A program made the position numbers and the translations under genes. Below the pieces are notes generated by a model, which worked only from the letters and a program-made list of their open reading frames with translations, did no database searches and had not been told where the DNA came from. From assembly GCA_009774395.1 (NCBI GenBank), contig VSNQ01000004.1, positions 13,788 to 77,787 of the forward strand: a stretch of 64,000 bases of DNA. Direction: 5' to 3'. The DNA comes from Lachnospiraceae bacterium. Lineage in GTDB: Bacteria > Bacillota > Clostridia > Lachnospirales > Lachnospiraceae. Numbering within the stretch: the first letter of the stretch is position 1; every line of letters begins with the position of its first letter. Below, one piece after another: positions 1 through 8,470 of the stretch.

Positions 1-1
1 A

Positions 2-607
2 ATCCTAAAATGTATCTATTGGAAGCCTTGTATACGATATGAGATAAAACGGATTATTGTATTTAACGAAATACAATACGCCAATATCCGTCGCAATGAG
101 GTCAAAAACAAAATCTTGTTGTCAAAAGTTAAATCACAAATGAAAGGAGGTACTTCTCCTGTTATTTACACTGCCGAGGAACGAAGCCAGCGCGCTAGTA
201 TGCTATTGAAAAATGTAAAGTATGGTATTGAATTTTGCTTTTCGTTAACGGGGTTACGTGCAGACAAAGAGGACGAATGCGAAGAAAAGCATTACAACAT
301 TATAAAGCGCCGTTTAGAAAAAGGACAGTGTTTTCGTCAGCCCTATTTTGGCTGCCGTGAATTTGGCGTCCATAAAATAGAGTTTGTTTCTGATTTTAAC
401 TATACGGAAATTTCACCAACCTTAAAAGGCACCATTGATCTAGGATATATGCTGTATGGTATGCAGTTTAAGGACGGCGGCAAACCTGTTAATAATGATT
501 GGGATAACCCCAAATTTTCCGATGAAGCAGACGCTATGTTTTATCATCCCTATCTGGTGGATGGCATTATTGATGTACAAAAATACAAGGAGGCGATAAA
601 ATGTTAA
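2..607 (+). CDS. cas5c: Cas5c (Cas5d), type I-C crRNA-processing endonuclease, 5' end outside window
   Basis: The frame is open from base 2 to the stop at 607, so the gene enters from the left; the first visible start codon (TTG at 116) is not the real start. About 201 residues are visible, close to most of a 220-240 residue Cas5c. The early segment with Tyr-Trp-Lys-Pro and then NIRRNEV is typical of the family. In type I-C systems Cas5c replaces Cas6: it cuts the precursor crRNA in the repeat and stays on the 5' handle in Cascade. The stop overlaps the cas8c start by 7 bases and an AGGAGG lies just upstream, so the two are translationally linked. cas3 is expected immediately to the left, outside the window. 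Confidence 0.93.
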   Translation: MLKCIYWKPCIRYEIKRIIVFNEIQYANIRRNEVKNKILLSKVKSQMKGGTSPVIYTAEERSQRASMLLKNVKYGIEFCFSLTGLRADKEDECEEKHYNIIKRRLEKGQCFRQPYFGCREFGVHKIEFVSDFNYTEISPTLKGTIDLGYMLYGMQFKDGGKPVNNDWDNPKFSDEADAMFYHPYLVDGIIDVQKYKEAIKC

Positions 608-2514
608 TAAAAGCCCTGTGCGACTACTATGACTACCAAGCAGATAAAGCCCCCTGCACAATGCCAAACGGATACGCCGCCCAATCTGTAAGCTATCAGG
701 TATTACTTACAGAAAATGGTGAAATTGCTGCAATTAACGATTATCGTAAAACGATTACAATCCAGCAGAAACCTAAAAAAAACAAAGATGGCAGCATCAC
801 AGAACTCCCTGACAAAACCAAAAAAGTTCCACAGGAAATTGCCCTGCCGGAGCGTTCACAAAAAACTGCTATCTGTTCTAATATTATTGAGCACCGTCCT
901 CTATATCTCTTTGGGTTAAATTACGTAAATGGAACACTAACCCCTGCTGATGAAAAAGACAAAGCAAAAAAATCCCATACTGCTTTTGTTGAACAAAATC
1001 TCGCGTTTTTTGAAGATTTAGACACACCGATTTGTACTGCTTACAAAAAATTTATTGAAAATTGGAATCCAGAACAGGAAACTGAAAATCCCCACTTACT
1101 TGGTTTAGGAAAAGAATATACAAACTCCTACTTCTGCTTTGCGCTTGCCAACGATATCTCAAAATCGCCGCAAGACGATCCCGCTTTTCAGAAAAAATAT
1201 CAGAAACAATTGTCCGATAAAGAAGCACAGTCTAAATCAGAAAACACAATAACTGCTGTCTGCCCGATATTAGGGAAAGAATTGTCGACCGCAAGAATCC
1301 ACGATAAAATAAAATTTCCTGGCGGCAATTCCTCCGGATGCGTGTTTGTGGGAATGAAGGAAAGTGCTTATGAATCCTACTGGAAAACGCAGTCCTATAA
1401 CAGCAATATTTCCGAAATCGCCATGAAAAAATATACATCCGCTTTTAACAGTCTTGTCAATAATCCACAGCATTTTACGATTATCGGTGATATGGTGATA
1501 CTTTACTTTGCATTGGAACAAAATGACAGCAAAGAATGCGACTTTTTTTCCAACTTTCTTAGCACTTCTCCCAAAGTAAACGTAGATAAAAATTTAAGCG
1601 AAATTATGGCAAAACTAAGAACTGGCGTTTCTGTTGATTACGCTGCATTGGGGCTTCACGAACACGCAGATTTTTATATTGTTGGTTTAACGCCAAACAG
1701 TTCCCGCATCTGTCAAAAATTTATTATCCGAAACAGTTTCGGAAAGCTAATGGAACATATTGCACAGCATCAAATCGACCTATCGACAGCCGGAAGCGAA
1801 GAACGTTTTATTCGTTTCAGCAATATTACAAAAGAATTAATTTCACCAAAATCGACAAAAGACCGTGTTTCACCGCCGCTTCTAACGGAAATTATCCGCG
1901 CTGCACTTAATGGAAGTGCGTATCCAACAGAACTGCTTTCCACCATTATTCGCCGTGTGAAAACGGATCACAATGAAGAAGGCAAACATTATATTAAATT
2001 CAATGCAACGCGTATTGGCATTATTAAAGCCTGTATCAATCGACAATTTCGTATTCGTAAAAATCAAAAGGAGGTCATTAAAATGTCATTGGATGTAAAT
2101 GAAACAAATCCAGCATACCGCTGCGGAAGGCTTTTTGCAGTATTAGAGAAAATTCAGCAGGATTCTTATAAACGAAATCACACAGATTCCAATTCCAAGA
2201 CTTTTGCTGAAACGGATACTCCGCAGCTTGATTCTGCGCCAAACAAACTAAATACAACCATTGTAGACTCCTATTTCGCATCCGCCTGTTCCAGACCTGC
2301 TGCGGTATTTCCGAAATTAGTAGCACTATCCAATCATCACTTAAAAAAGCTTGACGATAGAGCTATCACTTATTATAAAAATCTGCTTGGGGAGATTATC
2401 AGTGAAATCGGGACAACCTTTCCGACTACCCTCAGCCTAGAAAACCAAGGCCGCTTTATACTGGGATATTATCAGCAAAATCAAGTTCTGTATACCAAAA
2501 ACGCCGCAAAATAA
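601..2514 (+). CDS. cas8c: Cas8c (Csd1), type I-C Cascade large subunit
   Basis: This 637-residue protein lies between cas5c and cas7c, has the length of Cas8c/Csd1 (about 570-640), and starts with the family-like MLIKALCDYYDY. Cas8c recognises the PAM, stabilises the DNA-bound complex and recruits Cas3. The start is set by AAGGAGG at 588-594. The last 143 codons are preceded by a second strong ribosome site and probably also make the small subunit Cas11c (separate entry). The cas7c start follows 20 bases after the stop. The identification rests on context, length and N-terminal resemblance; the large subunit is the fastest-evolving Cas protein, so there are few invariant residues to check. 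Confidence 0.92.
   Translation: MLIKALCDYYDYQADKAPCTMPNGYAAQSVSYQVLLTENGEIAAINDYRKTITIQQKPKKNKDGSITELPDKTKKVPQEIALPERSQKTAICSNIIEHRPLYLFGLNYVNGTLTPADEKDKAKKSHTAFVEQNLAFFEDLDTPICTAYKKFIENWNPEQETENPHLLGLGKEYTNSYFCFALANDISKSPQDDPAFQKKYQKQLSDKEAQSKSENTITAVCPILGKELSTARIHDKIKFPGGNSSGCVFVGMKESAYESYWKTQSYNSNISEIAMKKYTSAFNSLVNNPQHFTIIGDMVILYFALEQNDSKECDFFSNFLSTSPKVNVDKNLSEIMAKLRTGVSVDYAALGLHEHADFYIVGLTPNSSRICQKFIIRNSFGKLMEHIAQHQIDLSTAGSEERFIRFSNITKELISPKSTKDRVSPPLLTEIIRAALNGSAYPTELLSTIIRRVKTDHNEEGKHYIKFNATRIGIIKACINRQFRIRKNQKEVIKMSLDVNETNPAYRCGRLFAVLEKIQQDSYKRNHTDSNSKTFAETDTPQLDSAPNKLNTTIVDSYFASACSRPAAVFPKLVALSNHHLKKLDDRAITYYKNLLGEIISEIGTTFPTTLSLENQGRFILGYYQQNQVLYTKNAAK
2069..2074 (+). promoter_or_regulatory. 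Internal ribosome binding site for cas11c
   Basis: A perfect AGGAGG inside the cas8c reading frame, 8 bases before an in-frame ATG. It sets the start of the embedded small subunit. Confidence 0.85.
2083..2514 (+). CDS. cas11c: Cas11c, small Cascade subunit from an internal start in cas8c
   Basis: An in-frame ATG at codon 495 of cas8c (base 2083) is preceded by a perfect AGGAGG at 2069-2074 with an 8-base spacer. That is a better initiation site than many true starts in this window. It would give a 143-residue protein beginning MSLDVNETNPAYRCGRLFAV, predicted mostly helical and sharing the cas8c stop. Independent translation of Cas11 from inside cas8 is established for type I-C and some other type I systems, where it forms the belly of Cascade. 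The sequence shows the signal directly; the function is by family precedent. Confidence 0.85.
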   Translation: MSLDVNETNPAYRCGRLFAVLEKIQQDSYKRNHTDSNSKTFAETDTPQLDSAPNKLNTTIVDSYFASACSRPAAVFPKLVALSNHHLKKLDDRAITYYKNLLGEIISEIGTTFPTTLSLENQGRFILGYYQQNQVLYTKNAAK

Positions 2515-2534
2515 AATATAAGGAGAAAAAAACT

Positions 2535-3401
2535 ATGGAAAACGCAATTAAAAACCGCTATGAATTTGTTATGTTATTTGATGTTGAAAACGGAAATCCG
2601 AATGGTGATCCTGATGCGGGAAATCAGCCAAGAATAGACCCTGAAACGGCTCTGGGCATTGTAACAGATGTCTGCCTAAAACGCAAAATTAGAAACTATG
2701 TGGAACTGGCAAAAGAAGGCGAACCTTTTTACAATATCCTAATTAAAAACGACCGCAACCTAAATGCGAAATTTGCGGAAGCATATGAAGCGGAAGGCTT
2801 ACAGAAAAAACAAAGTGGTAAAAACAAAGATGATGTTCTGAAAGCGCAACAGTATATGTGCAAAAATTATTTTGATGTGCGTACTTTTGGCGCAGTAATG
2901 AGCACTGGCGATGACCAATGCGGCACCGTAAGAGGGCCTGTACAGATTAATTTTGCCCGAAGCATTGACCCTGTCTTTTCACAGGATATCACAATTACCC
3001 GTCAGGCAAAAACCAATGAAACACGCGAAAATGCCGGCAATTCTGAAATGGGCAAGAAAAGCATTATTTATTATGGGCTCTACCGTGCAGAAGGCTATAT
3101 CTCCGCATCACTAGCACAAAAAGTAACCGGCTTTTCTGAAAGTGATTTAGAACTTCTCTGGAACGCAATTATAAATATGTTTGAAGATGACCACAGCGCT
3201 GCCAGAGGTAAAATGTGTATGAGAAAACTTTATATTTTCAAGCATGAATCGCATCTTGGTAATGCACCTTCCCATACTCTTTTTGACAAGATTACAGTTG
3301 TAAAGAAAGAAAATATCACAACGCCAAGAAATTTTTCAGATTATACAATTACGATAGACACTGCCATGCCGGAAGGTGTTACATTCATTGAAAAGCTATG
3401 A
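2535..3401 (+). CDS. cas7c: Cas7c (Csd2), type I-C Cascade backbone subunit
   Basis: A 288-residue protein with the diagnostic Csd2 N-terminus: FDVENGNPNGDPDAGN at about residues 15-30, then PETALGIVTDVCLKRKIRNY. Cas7c polymerises along the crRNA spacer to form the Cascade backbone. The start follows AAGGAG at the usual distance and lies 20 bases after the cas8c stop. The stop overlaps the cas4 ATG in an ATGA, so cas7c and cas4 are coupled. Length and motifs are those of a complete gene. Confidence 0.97.
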   Translation: MENAIKNRYEFVMLFDVENGNPNGDPDAGNQPRIDPETALGIVTDVCLKRKIRNYVELAKEGEPFYNILIKNDRNLNAKFAEAYEAEGLQKKQSGKNKDDVLKAQQYMCKNYFDVRTFGAVMSTGDDQCGTVRGPVQINFARSIDPVFSQDITITRQAKTNETRENAGNSEMGKKSIIYYGLYRAEGYISASLAQKVTGFSESDLELLWNAIINMFEDDHSAARGKMCMRKLYIFKHESHLGNAPSHTLFDKITVVKKENITTPRNFSDYTITIDTAMPEGVTFIEKL

Positions 3402-4081
3402 AAAATACAGAAAATACTACAATTAATATCCGCACAATCCAGCATTATATGTACTGCCCCAGACGTTGGGGTCTTCTTGAAATCAATCATGACTGGACGG
3501 AAAACGCTTTTGTTGTAAAAGCAAATATTATGCACGAAAATGTCCATGACGGCAGCCATAATTTTTCCACAAGCAATAAGATTGTTAGAAGTTCTGTTAC
3601 ATTATATAATGATCTGCCGGAATATGATTTATACGGCGTTGCAGATTGTATTGAATTTATAAAAGCAAAAGATGGTGTAGTCATTGCAGGGCTTCCTAAT
3701 CGCTATCTGGTGAAAATTATTGAATACAAACCAAAACCGCCAAAAGAGTCTGATTATCATGAAACCGATGCAATACAAGTCTTTGCACAAAAACTCTGCG
3801 CCGACTTTATATGGGGCTGCAATGCTGAATGTTTTATTTACTACTCCGAAATCAAAAAACGCATCAAACTGCCCTTTGATACGATGTATGCGCATTATGA
3901 TAAATCGTTAAAAGAGCTGCTCTGTCAAATGCGCAAAATTTTAAACGAGCATAAAATTCCAGCCCGCCAAAAGGGGCAAAAATGTTCTGGCTGTTCCATG
4001 AAAGATTTATGTTTTCCAAAAGATACTGCTTACTGTGTGAAACAAGAAATTAATTTATTACGAGAGGAGAACCACGCATGA
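3398..4081 (+). CDS. cas4: Cas4, iron-sulfur exonuclease of spacer acquisition
   Basis: A 227-residue RecB-like nuclease. Cys20 in YCPRRW and the C-terminal Cys196, Cys199 and Cys205 (CSGC then C) are the four [4Fe-4S] ligands. Asp83, Glu109 and Lys111 (motif EYK) and Gln127 in the QxxxY-like segment form the PD-(D/E)XK active site. Cas4 trims prespacers and enforces PAM choice with Cas1-Cas2. The gene overlaps cas7c upstream and cas1 downstream, each by an ATGA, with no clear ribosome site of its own upstream, so it is likely translated by coupling. All key residues are present. Confidence 0.96.
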   Translation: MKNTENTTINIRTIQHYMYCPRRWGLLEINHDWTENAFVVKANIMHENVHDGSHNFSTSNKIVRSSVTLYNDLPEYDLYGVADCIEFIKAKDGVVIAGLPNRYLVKIIEYKPKPPKESDYHETDAIQVFAQKLCADFIWGCNAECFIYYSEIKKRIKLPFDTMYAHYDKSLKELLCQMRKILNEHKIPARQKGQKCSGCSMKDLCFPKDTAYCVKQEINLLREENHA

Positions 4082-5100
4082 GAAAATTATTAAATTCGCT
4101 TTATATAACCGATGAAACCATGTGGCTGTCACTTGATGGTGAAAATATCGTATGCAAAAATGAAGAAGGTGAAAAATTTCGTATGCCTTTTATCAATATT
4201 GAAGATATTTTCTGTTTCTCCTATCTCGGTTGCTCTCCCGCTCTTATGGGAAAATGTGCTGATTTAGGAATATCCTTAAATTTTATTTCACCACAAGGAG
4301 AATTTCTCGCACGCGTACAAGGAAAAACAAAGGGAAATATTTTTCTTAGGAAGGCACAGTTTGAACAGTTTGCCTCCCCGCCGATTATACTTGCCCAAAA
4401 TACTGTCGCCGCTAAGATATATAATACGCTCTATCTTATAAAACGCTCGCTTAGGGATAATCCTCAAATAGATGAAACTGGTGAAATTTCCAAATGTATT
4501 CAATATCTTCAAAAGGGCATAGACTCCACTTACGAAGCTACAGACACAGATTCTCTTTTGGGAATCGAAGGCAATTGCGCAAAAGAATATTTCGGTATTT
4601 TTGATAAACTGATCTTAACGCAAAAGGAAGATTTTTTCCTCGTTAATCGGACGAAACGTCCACCACTTGACAAAGTAAACGCCATGCTCTCCTATTTATA
4701 TACAATTATGACAAGTTCTTACGCTTCTGCTTTGGAAAGTGTCGGACTTGATAGTTGTTATGGCTTTTATCACGCACTGCGCTCCGGCAGAAGCAGCTTA
4801 GCCTGCGATCTCGTTGAAGAATCAAGATCGATTATTGAACGTTTGGTTTTAACTTTGATTAATCTAAGAAAAATAAATGCAAAAGATTTTGAAACACAGG
4901 AAAGTGGCGCTGTATTTTTAACAAAAGAGGGAAAGAAAAAAATATTAACAGCTTGGCAGGAAAAACGCCGCAGCACAATTCTTCACCCATACACAAAAGA
5001 AAAAATTCCAATAGGACTGCTGCCCTTTGTCCAAAGCTCACTGCTTGCAAAATATATTCGCGGAGAAATCACAGAATATCCATGCTTTCTGCAGAAATAA
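4078..5100 (+). CDS. cas1: Cas1, spacer integrase
   Basis: A 340-residue Cas1 with the catalytic Glu164 (in GIEGN), His232 (in GFYHALRSGR) and Asp244 (in LACDLVEE). It forms the integrase with Cas2 and inserts new spacers at the leader end. It has an AGGAG-type site upstream and an ATGA overlap with cas4. The C-terminus ends in GEITEYPCFLQK; related I-C proteins tend to end in a Tyr-Pro-Pro-Phe-type tail. Two decayed copies of this terminal coding sequence follow the stop codon (see the repeat at 5061-5240). Confidence 0.97.
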   Translation: MRKLLNSLYITDETMWLSLDGENIVCKNEEGEKFRMPFINIEDIFCFSYLGCSPALMGKCADLGISLNFISPQGEFLARVQGKTKGNIFLRKAQFEQFASPPIILAQNTVAAKIYNTLYLIKRSLRDNPQIDETGEISKCIQYLQKGIDSTYEATDTDSLLGIEGNCAKEYFGIFDKLILTQKEDFFLVNRTKRPPLDKVNAMLSYLYTIMTSSYASALESVGLDSCYGFYHALRSGRSSLACDLVEESRSIIERLVLTLINLRKINAKDFETQESGAVFLTKEGKKKILTAWQEKRRSTILHPYTKEKIPIGLLPFVQSSLLAKYIRGEITEYPCFLQK

Positions 5101-5240
5101 AAAATATATGTCCAAGAAAACAAGATGGCATGGAGAAACCGCAGAATATTGATGCTGTTTGGAAAAATAGTTTGTATACAGCAAATCTAAAGCGGATTTT
5201 AAAAGAAATCGCAGAATATTGATGCTGTCTGGAAAATAGG
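5061..5240 (+). repeat. Degenerate 70-bp-period copies of the cas1 3' end
   Basis: The core CAGAATAT recurs with its flanks at 5072, 5142 and 5212, exactly 70 bp apart. Read in the equivalent frame, the genuine cas1 end (GEITEYPCFLQK-stop) is echoed by GETAEY-stop-CCLEK-stop near 5133-5170 and by KEIAEY-stop-CCLEN near 5205-5238. The last two units therefore look like decayed tandem duplicates of the cas1 terminus. They account for the 151-base gap between cas1 and cas2, which usually sit close together. Confidence 0.75.
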
Positions 5241-5251
5241 AGGAAATGCTT

Positions 5252-5542
5252 ATGATGGTTTTAGTCAGTTATGATGTATGTACAACCGACGATAAAGGAA
5301 AGACACGTCTGCGCAAAGTTGCAAAAGAATGTGTAAATTATGGGCAGCGTGTTCAAAATTCCGTTTTTGAAATTGACACCGATTATGGTACTTTCTTGAA
5401 AGTGAAAGATAAACTAATGAAATTAATTGATACAAAACAGGACAGCTTACGATTTTATTATCTTGGGAATAACTGGCAACATAGGGTGGAACACTTTGGT
5501 TCTAAAGAAACTTATAATCCGGAAGGGGTCTTGATATTGTAA
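5252..5542 (+). CDS. cas2: Cas2, spacer-acquisition partner of Cas1
   Basis: Cas2 is the small ferredoxin-like protein that bridges two Cas1 dimers. MMVLVSYDV carries the conserved Asp after the first strand, and NYGQRVQNSVFE is the family signature. An earlier ATG at 5246 is only 3 bases from the AGGAGG at 5238-5243, too close for initiation; ATG 5252 (8-base spacing) gives the expected 96 residues, and ATG 5255 is also possible. The gene lies directly before the leader. Confidence 0.96.
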   Translation: MMVLVSYDVCTTDDKGKTRLRKVAKECVNYGQRVQNSVFEIDTDYGTFLKVKDKLMKLIDTKQDSLRFYYLGNNWQHRVEHFGSKETYNPEGVLIL

Positions 5543-5786
5543 ATAGATTTTTTAGAGGTATATGGATAAATATGAACATATTTTCGATTGTTTTTACATA
5601 GGATTTGTTAATGCTATTTTTGCGAAGCTGTGATAATATTAAAACATAGGGAGGTTCGCAAAAAAATAAGCGTTATAAAGGGGGTTTTAGGATGAATTTG
5701 TGATAATTTAAATTAAAAAGAATAGTAAAATTGTAGATTATATTTGTATTTAGTAGATACTATATAGTGGACTACAATATGTTGCG
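5543..5786 (+). promoter_or_regulatory. CRISPR leader
   Basis: A 244-base AT-rich non-coding stretch between cas2 and the first perfect repeat. Its identity as leader is supported by the cas2 side being next to identical repeats while the far end of the array is degenerate. It holds a perfect 10-bp inverted repeat, TTTTTGCGAA at 5617-5626 and TTCGCAAAAA at 5655-5664, which could be a protein site. No promoter with good spacing was confidently picked. Confidence 0.75.
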
Positions 5787-8240
5787 GTCGCACTCCGCGT
5801 GGGGTGCGTGAGTTGAAATTTCCGTGAAACATCGGAAATGTTCGGCATGAGCCGTCGCACTCCGCGTGGGGTGCGTGAGTTGAAATGTTGAATTACCAAG
5901 GCAAGAAAGAGTTTATGAACGTCGCACTCCGCGTGGGGTGCGTGAGTTGAAATTATGGACGATTATATTGATGAAGAAGATTCGATGCCTGTCGCACTCC
6001 GCGTGGGGTGCGTGAGTTGAAATGTTAAACAGACTGCCGGCAGAGGTTAAAATGGTAGTCGCACTCCGCGTGGGGTGCGTGAGTTGAAATTATGCAATCT
6101 TGCCATTTTTTCCACTCCTTTCCATACGTCGCACTCCGCGTGGGGTGCGTGAGTTGAAATATAATGTCTTGCTGCATTGGCTGCTGCATTGGCGTCGCAC
6201 TCCGCGTGGGGTGCGTGAGTTGAAATGCGAGGATTATAAGGAGATTGACGATGGTTTATCGTCGCACTCCGCGTGGGGTGCGTGAGTTGAAATTGAAGAT
6301 AAAGTCGGCGAGGGCAGATATTCAATTGAGTCGCACTCCGCGTGGGGTGCGTGAGTTGAAATCGAGCATTGATTAGAAATGCCATTACCATAGCGTCGCA
6401 CTCCGCGTGGGGTGCGTGAGTTGAAATGGATATAGCTTCTCCCAGTTTATCGGTCGGAAAGTCGCACTCCGCGTGGGGTGCGTGAGTTGAAATTGATCAT
6501 TGCAAATTTGTATATTAAAAACCACCGGTCGCACTCCGCGTGGGGTGCGTGAGTTGAAATATTGTTTTCGTTTTCATACATAGCCCATGCTTCGTCGCAC
6601 TCCGCGTGGGGTGCGTGAGTTGAAATATCTCCTCTTTGTGTTGCGCCGTTGTATCGCCCATTGTCGCACTCCGCGTGGGGTGCGTGAGTTGAAATCATAT
6701 TTTCCGCTATCCATTGCAGATTAGTATGTAGTCGCACTCCGCGTGGGGTGCGTGAGTTGAAATTCCCGTACCCCGTGCACCCCATAAAAATATAAAGTCG
6801 CACTCCGCGTGGGGTGCGTGAGTTGAAATTTGCCATGTAGCTAATACCTGATAATAACGCGTGTCGCACTCCGCGTGGGGTGCGTGAGTTGAAATTAATT
6901 CAGTTTTGCCGTTAAAATATTTTTGCACTGTCGCACTCCGCGTGGGGTGCGTGAGTTGAAATTTCAAAACTATATACTACAATTTTGTATGACATGTCGC
7001 ACTCCGCGTGGGGTGCGTGAGTTGAAATGCGCATTGTTAATAATATCCATATACGTGGGGTTTGTCGCACTCCGCGTGGGGTGCGTGAGTTGAAATCGTA
7101 CCGTCCCATATTGTCTGTGCGGTTGTTTGTGTCGCACTCCGCGTGGGGTGCGTGAGTTGAAATAACAAGTTGGCAGATAGTGAGTATCGCGACGTTGTCG
7201 CACTCCGCGTGGGGTGCGTGAGTTGAAATATCACCCGTCTGTGTAATATCATCTGTAATTTGGTCGCACTCCGCGTGGGGTGCGTGAGTTGAAATTTTCT
7301 TGTTTATAATATCCAGCTGTGCCTGTGTTCGGTCGCACTCCGCGTGGGGTGCGTGAGTTGAAATTTTATTTCGTGTTGCATTTCGTGTTGCATAGTTTGT
7401 CGCACTCCGCGTGGGGTGCGTGAGTTGAAATTGTGCAGTTCGGGAACAATCAAAAATTTTAAATCGTCGCACTCCGCGTGGGGTGCGTGAGTTGAAATGT
7501 ATATCTGCATTTCACGATGGACGATAATCTTTCGTCGCACTCCGCGTGGGGTGCGTGAGTTGAAATTGGTGCAATGACGTATTTTTGTATCAAATACCCG
7601 GTCGCACTCCGCGTGGGGTGCGTGAGTTGAAATCTCGCAGTTGTTCCACAAATAGACAAACGCTCCAAGTCGCACTCCGCGTGGGGTGCGTGAGTTGAAA
7701 TTGGTTCTATGGTTTTTTCCACAATCACGCCATGTCGCACTCCGCGTGGGGTGCGTGAGTTGAAATAAAGATTTAAAAGGTGTGTCAACGAAAAAGTTTG
7801 AAGTCGCACTCCGCGTGGGGTGCGTGAGTTGAAATGTCATTTTCAAACTCCCCGTCTGAGACCTGTAATGTCGCACTCCGCGTGGGGTGCGTGAGTTGAA
7901 ATCGTCTGCGATAATGGGTATTCTGAAATCTATATACGTCGCACTCCGCGTGGGGTGCGTGAGTTGAAATTTCTAATCCCTGTGTATCGCCACCAATCTC
8001 AACAAGTCGCACTCCGCGTGGGGTGCGTGAGTTGAAATCCCATAACCCATCAACAAACAACCAATCCAGCAGTCGCACTCCGCGTAGGGTGCGTGAGTTG
8101 AAATAACATATAGCCCTGCGCCTCTAGCTGCTCTAGCCCGTCGCATTCCGCGTGGGGGGTGTGAGTTGAAATATCATACAAGGCTTTCTATGATTCCACG
8201 ATATAAGATCACACTCCATGCGGGGTACGTAAGTTATAAT
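5787..8240 (+). CRISPR. Type I-C CRISPR array, 37 repeats and 36 spacers
   Basis: A 33-bp repeat starting GTCGCACTCC and ending GAGTTGAAAT, with the inner palindrome typical of I-C, recurs from 5787 with 32-37 base spacers. Repeats 1-34 read as identical. Repeat 35 (8072) has 1 mismatch, repeat 36 (8140) has 3 and repeat 37 (8208) about 9, which marks the trailer end and so the direction of transcription (plus). Open frames crossing the array, with repeated THAPHAECD-like peptides, are artefacts of the repeat and not genes. Cas5c would cut in the repeat to leave an 11-nt handle, by family knowledge. Confidence 0.99.
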
Positions 8241-8470
8241 CTCGTACATGGGTACTTAAAAGCAGAAACAGAAATATCGCTTTCCATATAGGAGCGAAAA
8301 TTTAAATCATCATTATTATATTCTTATTCTGTCTCACAGAATACACAATCACGCCCCATAAGGCGCGTGATTGAATCACAAATACCAATTTAATATACAA
8401 ATCTCCCCCCAAAATCCTCCCTACCCCCTTCCACACAAAAAACACAAATTAAAGCATACTCCTCTCCTCT
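8241..8470. other. Array-trailer gap with a possible relict repeat
   Basis: 230 bases between the last recognisable repeat and the end of mutL, with no gene. At 8348-8376 a hairpin-forming stretch beginning ATCACGCCCC and ending GCGTGATTGAAT resembles a shortened CRISPR repeat (compare GCGTGAGTTGAAAT). It may be a fully decayed repeat or a simple hairpin between the array and the converging mutL gene. There is no clear T-tract. Confidence 0.4.

Noticed and set aside
4953..5222. 89-residue plus-strand frame over the end of cas1 and the following gap
   Set aside because: It overlaps cas1 in another frame and only reads the degenerate 70-bp repeats.
5787..8078. Open frames on both strands across the array with repeated THAPHAECD-like peptides
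   Set aside because: They are translations of the CRISPR repeat and spacers; no ribosome sites or domains.
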